A model generated the notes under the pieces. It did no database searches. It saw only the letters and a program-made list of their open reading frames with translations, and was not told the origin of the DNA. A stretch of 7,817 nucleotides of DNA from Candidatus Saccharimonadota bacterium (lineage in GTDB: Bacteria; Patescibacteriota; Saccharimonadia; UBA4664). Below, one piece after another: positions 1 through 5,670 of this stretch. The stretch is from positions 1-7,817 of the forward strand of contig JAQZBT010000040.1 of NCBI GenBank assembly GCA_029237755.1. The letters are read 5' to 3'. The first letter of the stretch is position 1. Each line of letters begins with the position of its first letter. Both the position numbers and the translations under genes were made by a program.

Positions 1-9
1 TACAGCCAT
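1..9 (-). CDS. Possible start of a further minus-strand gene (first three codons only)
   Basis: On the minus strand an ATG at 9..7 is followed by codons for Ala and Val before the window ends. It is preceded by AGGA (complement of 15-18) with a 5-nt gap, a reasonable Shine-Dalgarno site. It lies 36 nt downstream of the stop of the minus-strand HAMP-like gene, so it could be the next gene of the same transcript. Only three codons are visible, so nothing can be said about its product. Confidence 0.2.
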
Positions 10-45
10 GGAAGTCCTATGGACAAAATGTGAAGTTAAGCGGAA

Positions 46-321
46 TCAGTCAGCTGAGCGGTTCAGGACCTCATCCAGCAGCGTCACTCTGTGGTCCTGG
101 TTGGTCGTGTTTTGCGCTTTCAGTTGCTCGATCTCGCGCGCCTGCTCATTTATCACATCCAGCAACACCTGCACTCCCACTAGCACTTCATTGACGCGCG
201 GGTGGTTGTCGGGGTCTATTTCGATCTCTCCGGAGTAGTCGCCCACAGTAGCCTTCGCCAGCGCCTGTGTCAGAGCGCCGTACAACCGGTCCAGATTGTC
301 GCGCTCATTCAGACTGTTCAT
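46..321 (-). CDS. Small standalone HAMP-like / coiled-coil signalling protein
   Basis: This 91-residue protein has no signal peptide or membrane segment and is probably cytoplasmic. Residues about 12-60 resemble the HAMP-like helical region found before GAF, kinase or phosphatase domains. They contain an amphipathic helix, then a 'GDYSGEIEI' turn-strand (27-35), then a second helix 'VNEVLVGVQVLLDVINEQ'. Residues about 55-72 (REIEQLKAQ) continue as a short coiled coil, and the tail is polar. In larger proteins such a segment relays signals; here no output domain is attached, so it may act as a dimerising adaptor. The start is supported by GAAGG (complement of 329-333) 7 nt upstream. It diverges from a SpoIIAA-like gene with 31 bp between starts, which suggests shared control. 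The family match is by pattern only, and the function is unknown. Confidence 0.65.
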   Translation of the reverse strand: MNSLNERDNLDRLYGALTQALAKATVGDYSGEIEIDPDNHPRVNEVLVGVQVLLDVINEQAREIEQLKAQNTTNQDHRVTLLDEVLNRSAD

Positions 322-333
322 TGGAGGGCCTTC

Positions 334-346
334 AATCTACTATCAA
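334..346. promoter_or_regulatory. Candidate divergent promoter elements
   Basis: The 31 bp between the two divergent starts is AT-rich within GC-rich surroundings. On the plus strand TACTAT (338-343) or TATCAA (341-346) could be a -10 element for the gene starting at 353, placing transcription start at or next to the ATG. On the minus strand TAGATT (complement of 334-339) could serve the HAMP-like gene, with TTGACC (complement of 355-360) 15 bp upstream as a -35. The overlap would make the two promoters compete. This rests on hexamer likeness only. Confidence 0.3.
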
Positions 347-352
347 TATATC

Positions 353-742
353 ATGGTCAACAGAGTATACCTCGACACCAACGGTCTCCTGCGGATTGAG
401 GTCATCGGCGACCAGACCGCAGAGACAGTCAGAGAGATGGGGGAGAAGGTCACTCATTATGTTGGCCGCCTCCGCAGTCAGCACCACCCCGTCCTGATCC
501 TCGACGACCTGCGCCAGATGGGGGCAACGACGTCAGACGCCCGCCGCGAAGTCGCCCGACTCACCAAGATACTGCGATTTGACCGTGCCGCCATGGTGGG
601 GGACGGCTCACTCTTTATGCGCCACGGTACCAACCTCATGTTGCGCGCCGTTGGCCGGAGCAACGCGCGCTACTTTGGTAGTGAGGAGACCGCGCTCAAG
701 TGGCTCCGCACCGGCGCCGCCCAACTTGGCGCCCGCTCCTGA
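353..742 (+). CDS. SpoIIAA-like (STAS-fold) protein
   Basis: This 129-residue soluble protein resembles the SpoIIAA-like family (STAS fold). It has an N-terminal beta strand pair (residues 4-18, VYLDTNGLLRIEVIG), a helix (22-40), and a central strand ending in an acidic loop (47-52, VLILDD). Next come the helix of 'TSDARREVARL', the strand 'FDRAAMVGDG' (76-85), and the family-typical C-terminal pattern 'ARYFGSEETALKWL' (105-118). An in-frame ATG exists upstream at 296, but that extension would run back through the oppositely oriented HAMP-like gene. The ATG at 353 starts exactly where homology-like sequence begins. No Shine-Dalgarno site precedes it, consistent with a leaderless start. STAS-type proteins often act as protein-protein switches or bind small hydrophobic ligands; the ligand or partner here is unknown. 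The divergent HAMP-like gene is a plausible partner by context only. Confidence 0.75.
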   Translation: MVNRVYLDTNGLLRIEVIGDQTAETVREMGEKVTHYVGRLRSQHHPVLILDDLRQMGATTSDARREVARLTKILRFDRAAMVGDGSLFMRHGTNLMLRAVGRSNARYFGSEETALKWLRTGAAQLGARS

Positions 743-754
743 TTGCCACCGGGG

Positions 755-782
755 CTTGTTCTCGCGCGGCTTTGCATATAAG
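755..782 (+). promoter_or_regulatory. Candidate upstream promoter of the DUF2680-like gene
   Basis: CTTGTT (755-760) and TATAAG (777-782) are separated by 16 bp. The -10 lies in a short AT-rich patch of an otherwise GC-rich gap and would give a leader of about 85 nt that retains the AGGA site before the ATG at 875. It is a competing candidate to the pair at 832-860. Confidence 0.25.
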
Positions 783-831
783 CTGGCCCATTGCTCCCGC
801 CGGCTCTTCCTAAGCGTTCTATCAGGAAAGC

Positions 832-860
832 CTGTCACACTGACCTCATTCGGATATAAA
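832..860 (+). promoter_or_regulatory. Candidate promoter just upstream of the DUF2680-like gene
   Basis: CTGTCA (832-837) and TATAAA (855-860) are separated by 17 bp and match the sigma-70 consensus at 4/6 and 5/6. Transcription would start near 867, leaving a leader of only about 8 nt. That start would exclude the AGGA motif at 862-865 from the mRNA, so this promoter and that ribosome site cannot both be in use. Confidence 0.4.
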
Positions 861-874
861 CAGGAACCCCGGAC

Positions 875-1444
875 ATGATCTCCAAGAAAGTAATATTGCC
901 CATGGCAGCCGTCGGCGTTATCGCCGCCGCTGCCATCGGTATCGGTGTCGCGACCGCCGAGACTACCGACTCGCGCGATTCCCTCGTCCAAAAGATTTCC
1001 GACAAGTTTAAGCTCAATAAGTCCGAGGTCCAAGCCGTCTTCGACGAGCACAAGACCGAGAAGCACGCCCAACGTGAGGCGCGCTTGGAAGAGCGATTGA
1101 CACAGGCAGTCAAAGACGGCGACATCACTGAGAAGCAGAAGACCGCCATCCTGGCCAAGCACAAGGAGCTAGCAGCCAGGTTTGAATCCGAAAAAGACGG
1201 CTTGAAGGACAAGACGCCGGAGGAACGCCGGGCAGCTATGCAGTCGTTGCGCACCGAGCTCGATCAATGGGCCAAGGACAACGACATCGACACCAAGTGG
1301 CTCAAAGGCTTCGTCGTGAAGGGCTTCAAGGGTGGCCACGGCCACGGCCCGGGCGGACATTTCGGCCCCCGCGGTGGTGAGGACTCTGGTCCGCGCGGAG
1401 GTGACGACTCAGCCTCACCCAGCCCCTCCCCAACTGCGTCCTAG
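875..1444 (+). CDS. Exported DUF2680-like protein with Gly/His/Asp-rich tail
   Basis: This 189-residue protein starts with a lysine-containing N-terminus and a hydrophobic stretch (residues 6-28) ending in A-T-A followed by ET, a plausible signal peptidase I site after residue 28; it could instead remain as a membrane anchor. Residues about 36-100 (start 'LVQKISDKFKLNKSEV', then 'LTQAVKDGDITEKQKTAIL') resemble DUF2680-type helical proteins, with alternating acidic and basic residues. Residues 100-150 are charged helix. The tail is low-complexity: His at 155, 157 and 162 lie among glycines, then come two near-identical eight-residue units (GPRGGEDS 164-171, GPRGGDDS 172-179), and it ends SPSPSPTAS. 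The tail could bind metal or cell-surface polymers, but that is inference. AGGA at 862-865 lies 9 nt before the start. A hairpin terminator follows. The family has no established function. Confidence 0.8.
   Translation: MISKKVILPMAAVGVIAAAAIGIGVATAETTDSRDSLVQKISDKFKLNKSEVQAVFDEHKTEKHAQREARLEERLTQAVKDGDITEKQKTAILAKHKELAARFESEKDGLKDKTPEERRAAMQSLRTELDQWAKDNDIDTKWLKGFVVKGFKGGHGHGPGGHFGPRGGEDSGPRGGDDSASPSPSPTAS
1364..1411 (+). repeat. Tandem 8-residue coding repeat
   Basis: Two consecutive 24-bp units encode GPRGGEDS and GPRGGDDS in the tail of the exported protein. The codons differ between units, so the repeat is conserved at protein rather than DNA level. It is not a recent DNA slippage product. 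Confidence 0.6.
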
Positions 1445-1462
1445 AGGCATATACTCTGTATA

Positions 1463-1500
1463 CCAAGAGACCGGCACCGAGAGCCGGCCTCTTGGCGTTT
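1463..1500 (+). terminator. Hairpin terminator after the DUF2680-like gene
   Basis: CCAAGAG (1463-1469) pairs with CTCTTGG (1489-1495), and CCGGC (1471-1475) pairs with GCCGG (1483-1487). This gives a 12-bp stem with one A/C mismatch and a 7-nt loop. It begins 18 nt after the stop codon. The following T run is short (TTT at 1498-1500), so termination may be weaker or may depend on the strong stem. It separates the exported protein from the FAD oxidase gene. Confidence 0.65.
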
Positions 1501-1564
1501 GGGCCAGAACCGGCCTGAGTGCCAAACATCCAGCCAACCCCTACCAATCTGCCGCTTACTCGAT

Positions 1565-1570
1565 TATGCT
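1565..1570 (+). promoter_or_regulatory. Candidate -10 element of the FAD oxidase gene (leaderless type)
   Basis: TATGCT matches the -10 consensus at 4 of 6 positions and ends 6 nt before the ATG at 1577, so transcription would begin at or next to the start codon. The same hexamer repeats directly at 1571-1576. No Shine-Dalgarno sequence or clear -35 is present. Confidence 0.35.
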
Positions 1571-1576
1571 TATGCT

Positions 1577-3235
1577 ATGAGCCTGAAAGCCGACCTCAAG
1601 CAGGTCTTGGCGGGCGAAGTCGACGACGCCCCCTCCACTCTCGAAACCTACTCCCATGACGCCTCCCTGTTCGAGGTCGTCCCCCAGGTCGTGACGTACC
1701 CCAAAGACGCCCAGGACGTGCAAAAACTCGTCCAATACGTCGCCGCCAACAAAGACAAGCAGCCCAACCTCTCCATCACCGCCCGCAGCGCTGGCACCGA
1801 CATGTCCGGCGGCGCCGTCAACGAGTCGATCATCGCTGACTTCAACCGCCACTTCACTACGATCTATGAGGTCACTCCCAAGTCCGCCCACGCCCAACCC
1901 GGCGTCTTCTACCGCGACTTTGAAGTTGAGACGTTCAAGCACAACGCTCTCATGCCCAGCTATCCAGCCTCTCGAGGCCTCTGCACCATCGGCGGCATGG
2001 TCAACAACAACTCCGGCGGCGAGAAGTCGCTCGAATTCGGCAAGACCGAGAAATACGTCACTGAACTAGAAGTTGTATTAGCGGACGGCAGCCTCGTCAA
2101 AATTGGCCCGCTGAACAAAAAGCAGCTGGCCGCCAAGATGAAGCAAAAAGACTTCGAAGGCCACGTCTATCGCGAGACCTTCAAGCTCGTCGACAAACAC
2201 TACGACAAGATTAAAAAAGCCAAGCCCAACGTTACCAAGAACTCCACCGGCTACAACCTCTGGAACGTCTGGGACCGCGACACCGGCATCTTTGATCTCA
2301 CGAAGCTCATCGTCGGTGCCCAGGGCACGCTCGGCCTCACCACTGACATCAAGTTCAGCCTCGTTCGCCATCGCCCACATTCCGGCCTGTTGGTCGCGTT
2401 CCTCCACGACATCGACCATCTCGGCGAAGTCATCAACACCGTCCTTAAGCACAAGCCCGCCACCTTCGAGTCCTTTGACGACGTCACTCTCTGGTTATCA
2501 ATCAAGTTCATGCCCTATTTCCTGCAGATGCTCGGGCCAGTCAAATTCATCAAACTCCTCATCGGCCTCATCCCTGACGGCATCATGCTCCTGCACGGCC
2601 TGCCCAAGCTCATCTTGATGGTCGAGTTCAACGGCGAGACGGTGGACGAGGTCCGCACCAAGATAAAGGCCCTCCACTCCGAGCTCAACCTCAAACACAA
2701 GTACTACGAAATCACCGCCCAGGAAGAGGACCCCACCGAGGCCTCAGCCGAGAAGTACTGGATCATGCGCCGCCAATCTTTCCAACTCCTGCGCAAGAAA
2801 GTTAAAGACAAGCACACTGCGCCATTTATCGACGACCTGGTCGTAAACCCCGAGTACTTACCTGAGTTCCTCCCGCAGATGCGCAAGATCATCAAGAAGT
2901 ACGACCTCTTCGCCACCATCGCCGGCCACATGGGCGACGGCAACTTCCATATCATCCCGCTCATGAAGCTCGAAGACCGCGACGAACGCGCCAAGCTCCG
3001 CCCCGCCATGGAGGAGACCAACGAGCTCATCCTCAAGTACCACGGCTCACTCTCGGGCGAGCACAACGACGGCGCCATCCGGGGACCGTGGCTGGAGCGA
3101 GCGTATGGCAAAGAGGTCTACCGCTACTTCCGCGACGTCAAAGATATCTTCGACCCCGACAACATCTTCAATCCCCACAAGAAGGCTAACGCCGACTGGG
3201 ATTGGACCATGTCGCACATCCGGAAGTCTTTCTAA
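1577..3235 (+). CDS. FAD-binding oxidase, glycolate oxidase / D-lactate dehydrogenase family
   Basis: This is a 552-residue FAD-linked oxidase that would oxidise a 2-hydroxy acid such as D-lactate or glycolate; the exact substrate cannot be read from sequence. The N-terminal FAD-binding domain (PCMH type, about residues 36-180) has the pyrophosphate-binding loop 'RSAGTDMSGGA' (70-80) and 'GGMVNNNSGG' (139-148). The C-terminal FAD-oxidase domain has 'GHMGDGNFH' (450-458), 'SGEHNDG' (493-499) and the closing 'IFDPDNIFNP' (524-533). A hydrophobic segment at about 308-350 may give peripheral membrane contact, as in respiratory D-lactate dehydrogenase. No Fe-S partner gene lies beside it. An in-frame ATG at 1499 is rejected because it sits inside the upstream terminator and its extension looks non-coding; the ATG at 1577 precedes a normal N-terminus. 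The protein is lysine-rich compared with its neighbours. Confidence 0.88.
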   Translation: MSLKADLKQVLAGEVDDAPSTLETYSHDASLFEVVPQVVTYPKDAQDVQKLVQYVAANKDKQPNLSITARSAGTDMSGGAVNESIIADFNRHFTTIYEVTPKSAHAQPGVFYRDFEVETFKHNALMPSYPASRGLCTIGGMVNNNSGGEKSLEFGKTEKYVTELEVVLADGSLVKIGPLNKKQLAAKMKQKDFEGHVYRETFKLVDKHYDKIKKAKPNVTKNSTGYNLWNVWDRDTGIFDLTKLIVGAQGTLGLTTDIKFSLVRHRPHSGLLVAFLHDIDHLGEVINTVLKHKPATFESFDDVTLWLSIKFMPYFLQMLGPVKFIKLLIGLIPDGIMLLHGLPKLILMVEFNGETVDEVRTKIKALHSELNLKHKYYEITAQEEDPTEASAEKYWIMRRQSFQLLRKKVKDKHTAPFIDDLVVNPEYLPEFLPQMRKIIKKYDLFATIAGHMGDGNFHIIPLMKLEDRDERAKLRPAMEETNELILKYHGSLSGEHNDGAIRGPWLERAYGKEVYRYFRDVKDIFDPDNIFNPHKKANADWDWTMSHIRKSF

Positions 3236-3268
3236 GCTGCGCCCATCTGGTTCACGCACACCGTTTTA

Positions 3269-3283
3269 GGTACAATCTGTACC
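3269..3283. promoter_or_regulatory. Inverted repeat over the -10 element of the homoserine operon
   Basis: GGTAC-AATCT-GTACC is a perfect 5-bp inverted repeat with a 5-nt centre, ending at the base before the ATG at 3284. It contains TACAAT (3271-3276, 5/6 match to the -10 consensus), which ends 7 nt before the start codon. If the mRNA is leaderless, this repeat is promoter DNA and could be an operator. If transcription starts further upstream, it would be a small RNA hairpin hiding the start codon. No Shine-Dalgarno site is present. Confidence 0.4.
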
Positions 3284-4672
3284 ATGATTGTGATGAAGTT
3301 CGGCGGAACCTCCGTCGGGAGTGCGCAGCGCATTCGCGAAGTAGCTCGCATTGTGACCGACACGGCCCGCGACCAGGAAGTCGTGGTCGTTACCTCGGCC
3401 ATGTCTAAAGTTACCGACCTGCTCGTGGCCGCAGCAGCCCACGCTGCGTCCCGCTCAACGTCCGAAATGTCACAGGTCCTGTCCGAGCTGCGCGCCATGC
3501 ACACACAGGCCGCCGAAGACCTGGGCGCGCCGCTCGAGCCCATCAACGAGCGCCTCGACCAGCTCGAGCACATCCTGGCCAGCGTCTCGGCTCTCGGTGA
3601 GACCACCCCGCGTGCCATCGACCTCATCATCTCTCATGGCGAACGCCTCAGCATCCATCTACTCTCCGCCGCCATCGCCGCCGCCGGTCCCTTGGCCGAG
3701 CCGGTTGAGGCCAACGAGCTCATCGTCACCACCGCCCACTACGGCGACGCGCGCCCCTTGCTCAATGAGACCCGGCAGCGCACCCTGCGCCGCCTCGGCC
3801 CTGTCATGCAAAGCGGCGCCGTCCCGGTGGTCACCGGCTTCATCGGCGCCACGCCCGAGGGCTTCATTACTACTCTCGGCCGCGGCGGGTCCGACTACAC
3901 CGCCACGATCCTCGGCCACGCCCTCGACGCCGAGGCGGTCTGGATCTGGACCGACGTTGACGGCGTCATGACGGCCGACCCCCGCATCGTGCCGGACGCC
4001 CGGACCATCGACGCCCTCACCTTTACCGAAGCCGCCGAGCTGTCGTACTTTGGCGCCAAAGTGCTGCACCCGCTGACCATCGTTCCGGCCGCCCTCAAAG
4101 GTATTCCCGTCTTCATCAAAAACACCTTCAACCCCACTGCCACCGGCACCAAAGTCTCAGCCGACGACCGGCCCCAGGTTATGCAGACCATCTCGAGCAT
4201 GAAGAATCTCGCGCTCATCACCGTCCAGGGCCGCGGCATGATTGGCGTGCCCGGTGTCGCCGCCAAGGTCTTCACCGCCATCGCCGCCGAGCGCATCAAC
4301 GTGCTCTTTATCTCGCAGGCATCATCCGAGTACAATATCTCTCTCGTCGTTCACCGTGCCGACGCCGCCTCAGCCGTGCGCGTCCTGCGCCGGGCCTTTG
4401 CTACCGAATTGGCCGACCAGGACATTGAAGACGTAGTGTCCGAAGACGGGGTGGCCATTGTGGCGGTAGTAGGGGAGGGTATGCGCGGCCGTCCGGGCGT
4501 GGCGGGCACCACCTTCGCGGCTCTCGGCGACGCCGAAGTAAATATTCTGGCCATCGCCCAAGGCTCGTCCGAACGCAACATCTCCCTGGTAGTTGACGAG
4601 AGCGACGTCGCGCTGGCGGTCCAGGCTATTCACGCCCAATTCTATCCCGCTAACAAGGTGAACCAAACATGA
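3284..4672 (+). CDS. Aspartate kinase, ThrA-type N-terminal half
   Basis: This 462-residue enzyme phosphorylates aspartate, the committed step to threonine, methionine and lysine. Kinase motifs are 'KFGGTSV' (5-11), 'SHGERLS' (117-123), 'GRGGSDYTA' (199-207), 'TDVDGVMTADPR' (223-234) and 'SYFGAKVLHP' (254-263). Two ACT-type regulatory regions follow (about 310-375 and 392-455), with 'SQASSEYNIS' (344-353) and 'AQGSSERNIS' (425-434). Their glutamines, Q345 and Q426, are 81 residues apart, as are the threonine-sensing glutamines I recall from plant aspartate kinase-homoserine dehydrogenase (443 and 524). Threonine feedback is therefore inferred. The sequence resembles the kinase half of fused E. 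coli ThrA but stops at the linker, its TGA overlapping the next gene's start as ATGA. An alternative start at residue 4 (3293) is possible; 3284 fits the -10 spacing. Confidence 0.93.
   Translation: MIVMKFGGTSVGSAQRIREVARIVTDTARDQEVVVVTSAMSKVTDLLVAAAAHAASRSTSEMSQVLSELRAMHTQAAEDLGAPLEPINERLDQLEHILASVSALGETTPRAIDLIISHGERLSIHLLSAAIAAAGPLAEPVEANELIVTTAHYGDARPLLNETRQRTLRRLGPVMQSGAVPVVTGFIGATPEGFITTLGRGGSDYTATILGHALDAEAVWIWTDVDGVMTADPRIVPDARTIDALTFTEAAELSYFGAKVLHPLTIVPAALKGIPVFIKNTFNPTATGTKVSADDRPQVMQTISSMKNLALITVQGRGMIGVPGVAAKVFTAIAAERINVLFISQASSEYNISLVVHRADAASAVRVLRRAFATELADQDIEDVVSEDGVAIVAVVGEGMRGRPGVAGTTFAALGDAEVNILAIAQGSSERNISLVVDESDVALAVQAIHAQFYPANKVNQT
4655..4661 (+). promoter_or_regulatory. 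Shine-Dalgarno site for homoserine dehydrogenase
   Basis: AAGGTGA lies 7 nt before the ATG at 4669, inside the end of the kinase gene. It is one of the few clear ribosome sites in the window, and it supports independent initiation at the ATGA overlap instead of simple read-through. Confidence 0.6.
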
Positions 4673-5670
4673 CCTATATCATCCAGATCGGCACCGGCGT
4701 CGTCGGCGGAGCCCTGCTGCATCAAATCCGCGCCGCCGCCCGCCCCGACCTCGTCTATGCCGGCATCTTTGACATCAACGGCGGCGTCTTCGACCCGGGC
4801 GGCCTCAAAGACCTCGACGCTCCCAAATCCAAAGACGTGCTCGCGGCCGACGCCATCGCCAAAGTGAAACTGCCGTTCGTCCTGGTCGACGCCACCGGTT
4901 CGCATTCGACCTTGCCGCTCGTCAAGCAGGCCCTGGCCCGCGGTGGCGCCGCCGTCACGCCCAACAAGCGCAACCTGGCCGGCGCTCAGTCCGACTACGA
5001 TGAGCTCGTGGGCTCCGGGCGCATGTACTTCGAAACCACCGTCGGCGCCGGTCTCCCCGTCATCCGCCCGCTTCAGGACCTGATCGCCACCGGCGACGAA
5101 GTCGAGCGCATCGAAGGCTGCGTCAGCGGCACACTGGGCTACGTCTGCTCCGATTTGCAAGCCGGCCGCCCGTTCTCGCAAGTGGTCGCCGACGCCAAGG
5201 CCAAAGGCTTCACCGAGCCCGACCCCCGCGACGATCTCTCTGGCATGGACGTCGCCCGCAAGGTTATCATCCTGGCCCGCCTCATGGGTCGCCGCCTCGA
5301 GCCCGAGGCCGTGACGCTTGAGGGGCTGTATCCCGACTCACTCTCCAAGCTCAGCGTCGATGAGTTTATGCGTGAACTGCCCTCACTCGACGACGACTAC
5401 GCCCACCGCACCAAGGAGGCCGCCGCCAAGGGTCAAGTCTTGCGCTACGTCGCCACTGTTACCCCCGCTGATGCCACCGTCGGACTCAAAGCCGTCGACG
5501 CGTCCACTGAAATAGGCCAACTCTCCGGTCCCGACAACATCGTCGTCATCCAGACCAAGCGTTATCACGACAACAAGCTGGTCGTGAAGGGTCCAGGCGC
5601 CGGCGCCGAAGTCACCGCCGCCGGGGTCTTCGCCGACATCCTCGCCTCCATGAGAGAGCGCCATGACTAA
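4669..5670 (+). CDS. Homoserine dehydrogenase, ThrA-type C-terminal half
   Basis: This 333-residue enzyme reduces aspartate semialdehyde to homoserine with NAD(P)H. The Rossmann motif is 'IGTGVVGGAL' (7-16). Other family motifs are 'TPNKRN' (97-102), 'TTVGAGLPVI' (123-132), 'GCVSGTLGYV' (150-159) and 'FTEPDPRDDLSGMDVARK' (181-198). K100, E183, D194 and K198 align in spacing with the catalytic and substrate-binding residues K117, E208, D219 and K223 known from yeast homoserine dehydrogenase. The C-terminus, 'GPGAGAEVTAAGVFADIL', matches the end of E. coli ThrA/MetL. There is no C-terminal ACT domain, unlike the separate Hom enzymes of many bacteria, so regulation would rest with the kinase. 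It overlaps the kinase gene by 4 nt and the next gene by 8 nt, indicating translational coupling. The symbol is left empty because thrA and hom are both used for such halves. Confidence 0.93.
   Translation: MTYIIQIGTGVVGGALLHQIRAAARPDLVYAGIFDINGGVFDPGGLKDLDAPKSKDVLAADAIAKVKLPFVLVDATGSHSTLPLVKQALARGGAAVTPNKRNLAGAQSDYDELVGSGRMYFETTVGAGLPVIRPLQDLIATGDEVERIEGCVSGTLGYVCSDLQAGRPFSQVVADAKAKGFTEPDPRDDLSGMDVARKVIILARLMGRRLEPEAVTLEGLYPDSLSKLSVDEFMRELPSLDDDYAHRTKEAAAKGQVLRYVATVTPADATVGLKAVDASTEIGQLSGPDNIVVIQTKRYHDNKLVVKGPGAGAEVTAAGVFADILASMRERHD

Noticed and set aside
14..24. GTCC-TAT-GGAC inverted repeat near the left edge, considered as a terminator for the minus-strand gene.
   Set aside because: The stem is only 4 bp, and on the minus strand the T run precedes the stem instead of following it.
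296..352. In-frame upstream extension of the SpoIIAA-like gene.
   Set aside because: It would overlap the start of the divergent HAMP-like gene, and the extension does not resemble the family; the ATG at 353 begins the conserved fold.
608..1162. Long minus-strand open frame opposite the exported protein and the SpoIIAA-like gene.
   Set aside because: It mirrors the codon pattern of the plus-strand genes, covers two real genes and their gap, and shows no recognisable domain.
1499..1576. In-frame upstream extension of the FAD oxidase gene.
   Set aside because: Its ATG lies at the end of the preceding terminator, and the encoded residues look non-coding; the ATG at 1577 gives a normal family N-terminus.
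4642..5181. Long minus-strand open frame opposite homoserine dehydrogenase.
   Set aside because: The plus-strand frame carries all catalytic motifs of a known enzyme; the opposite frame is a by-product of its GC-rich codons.
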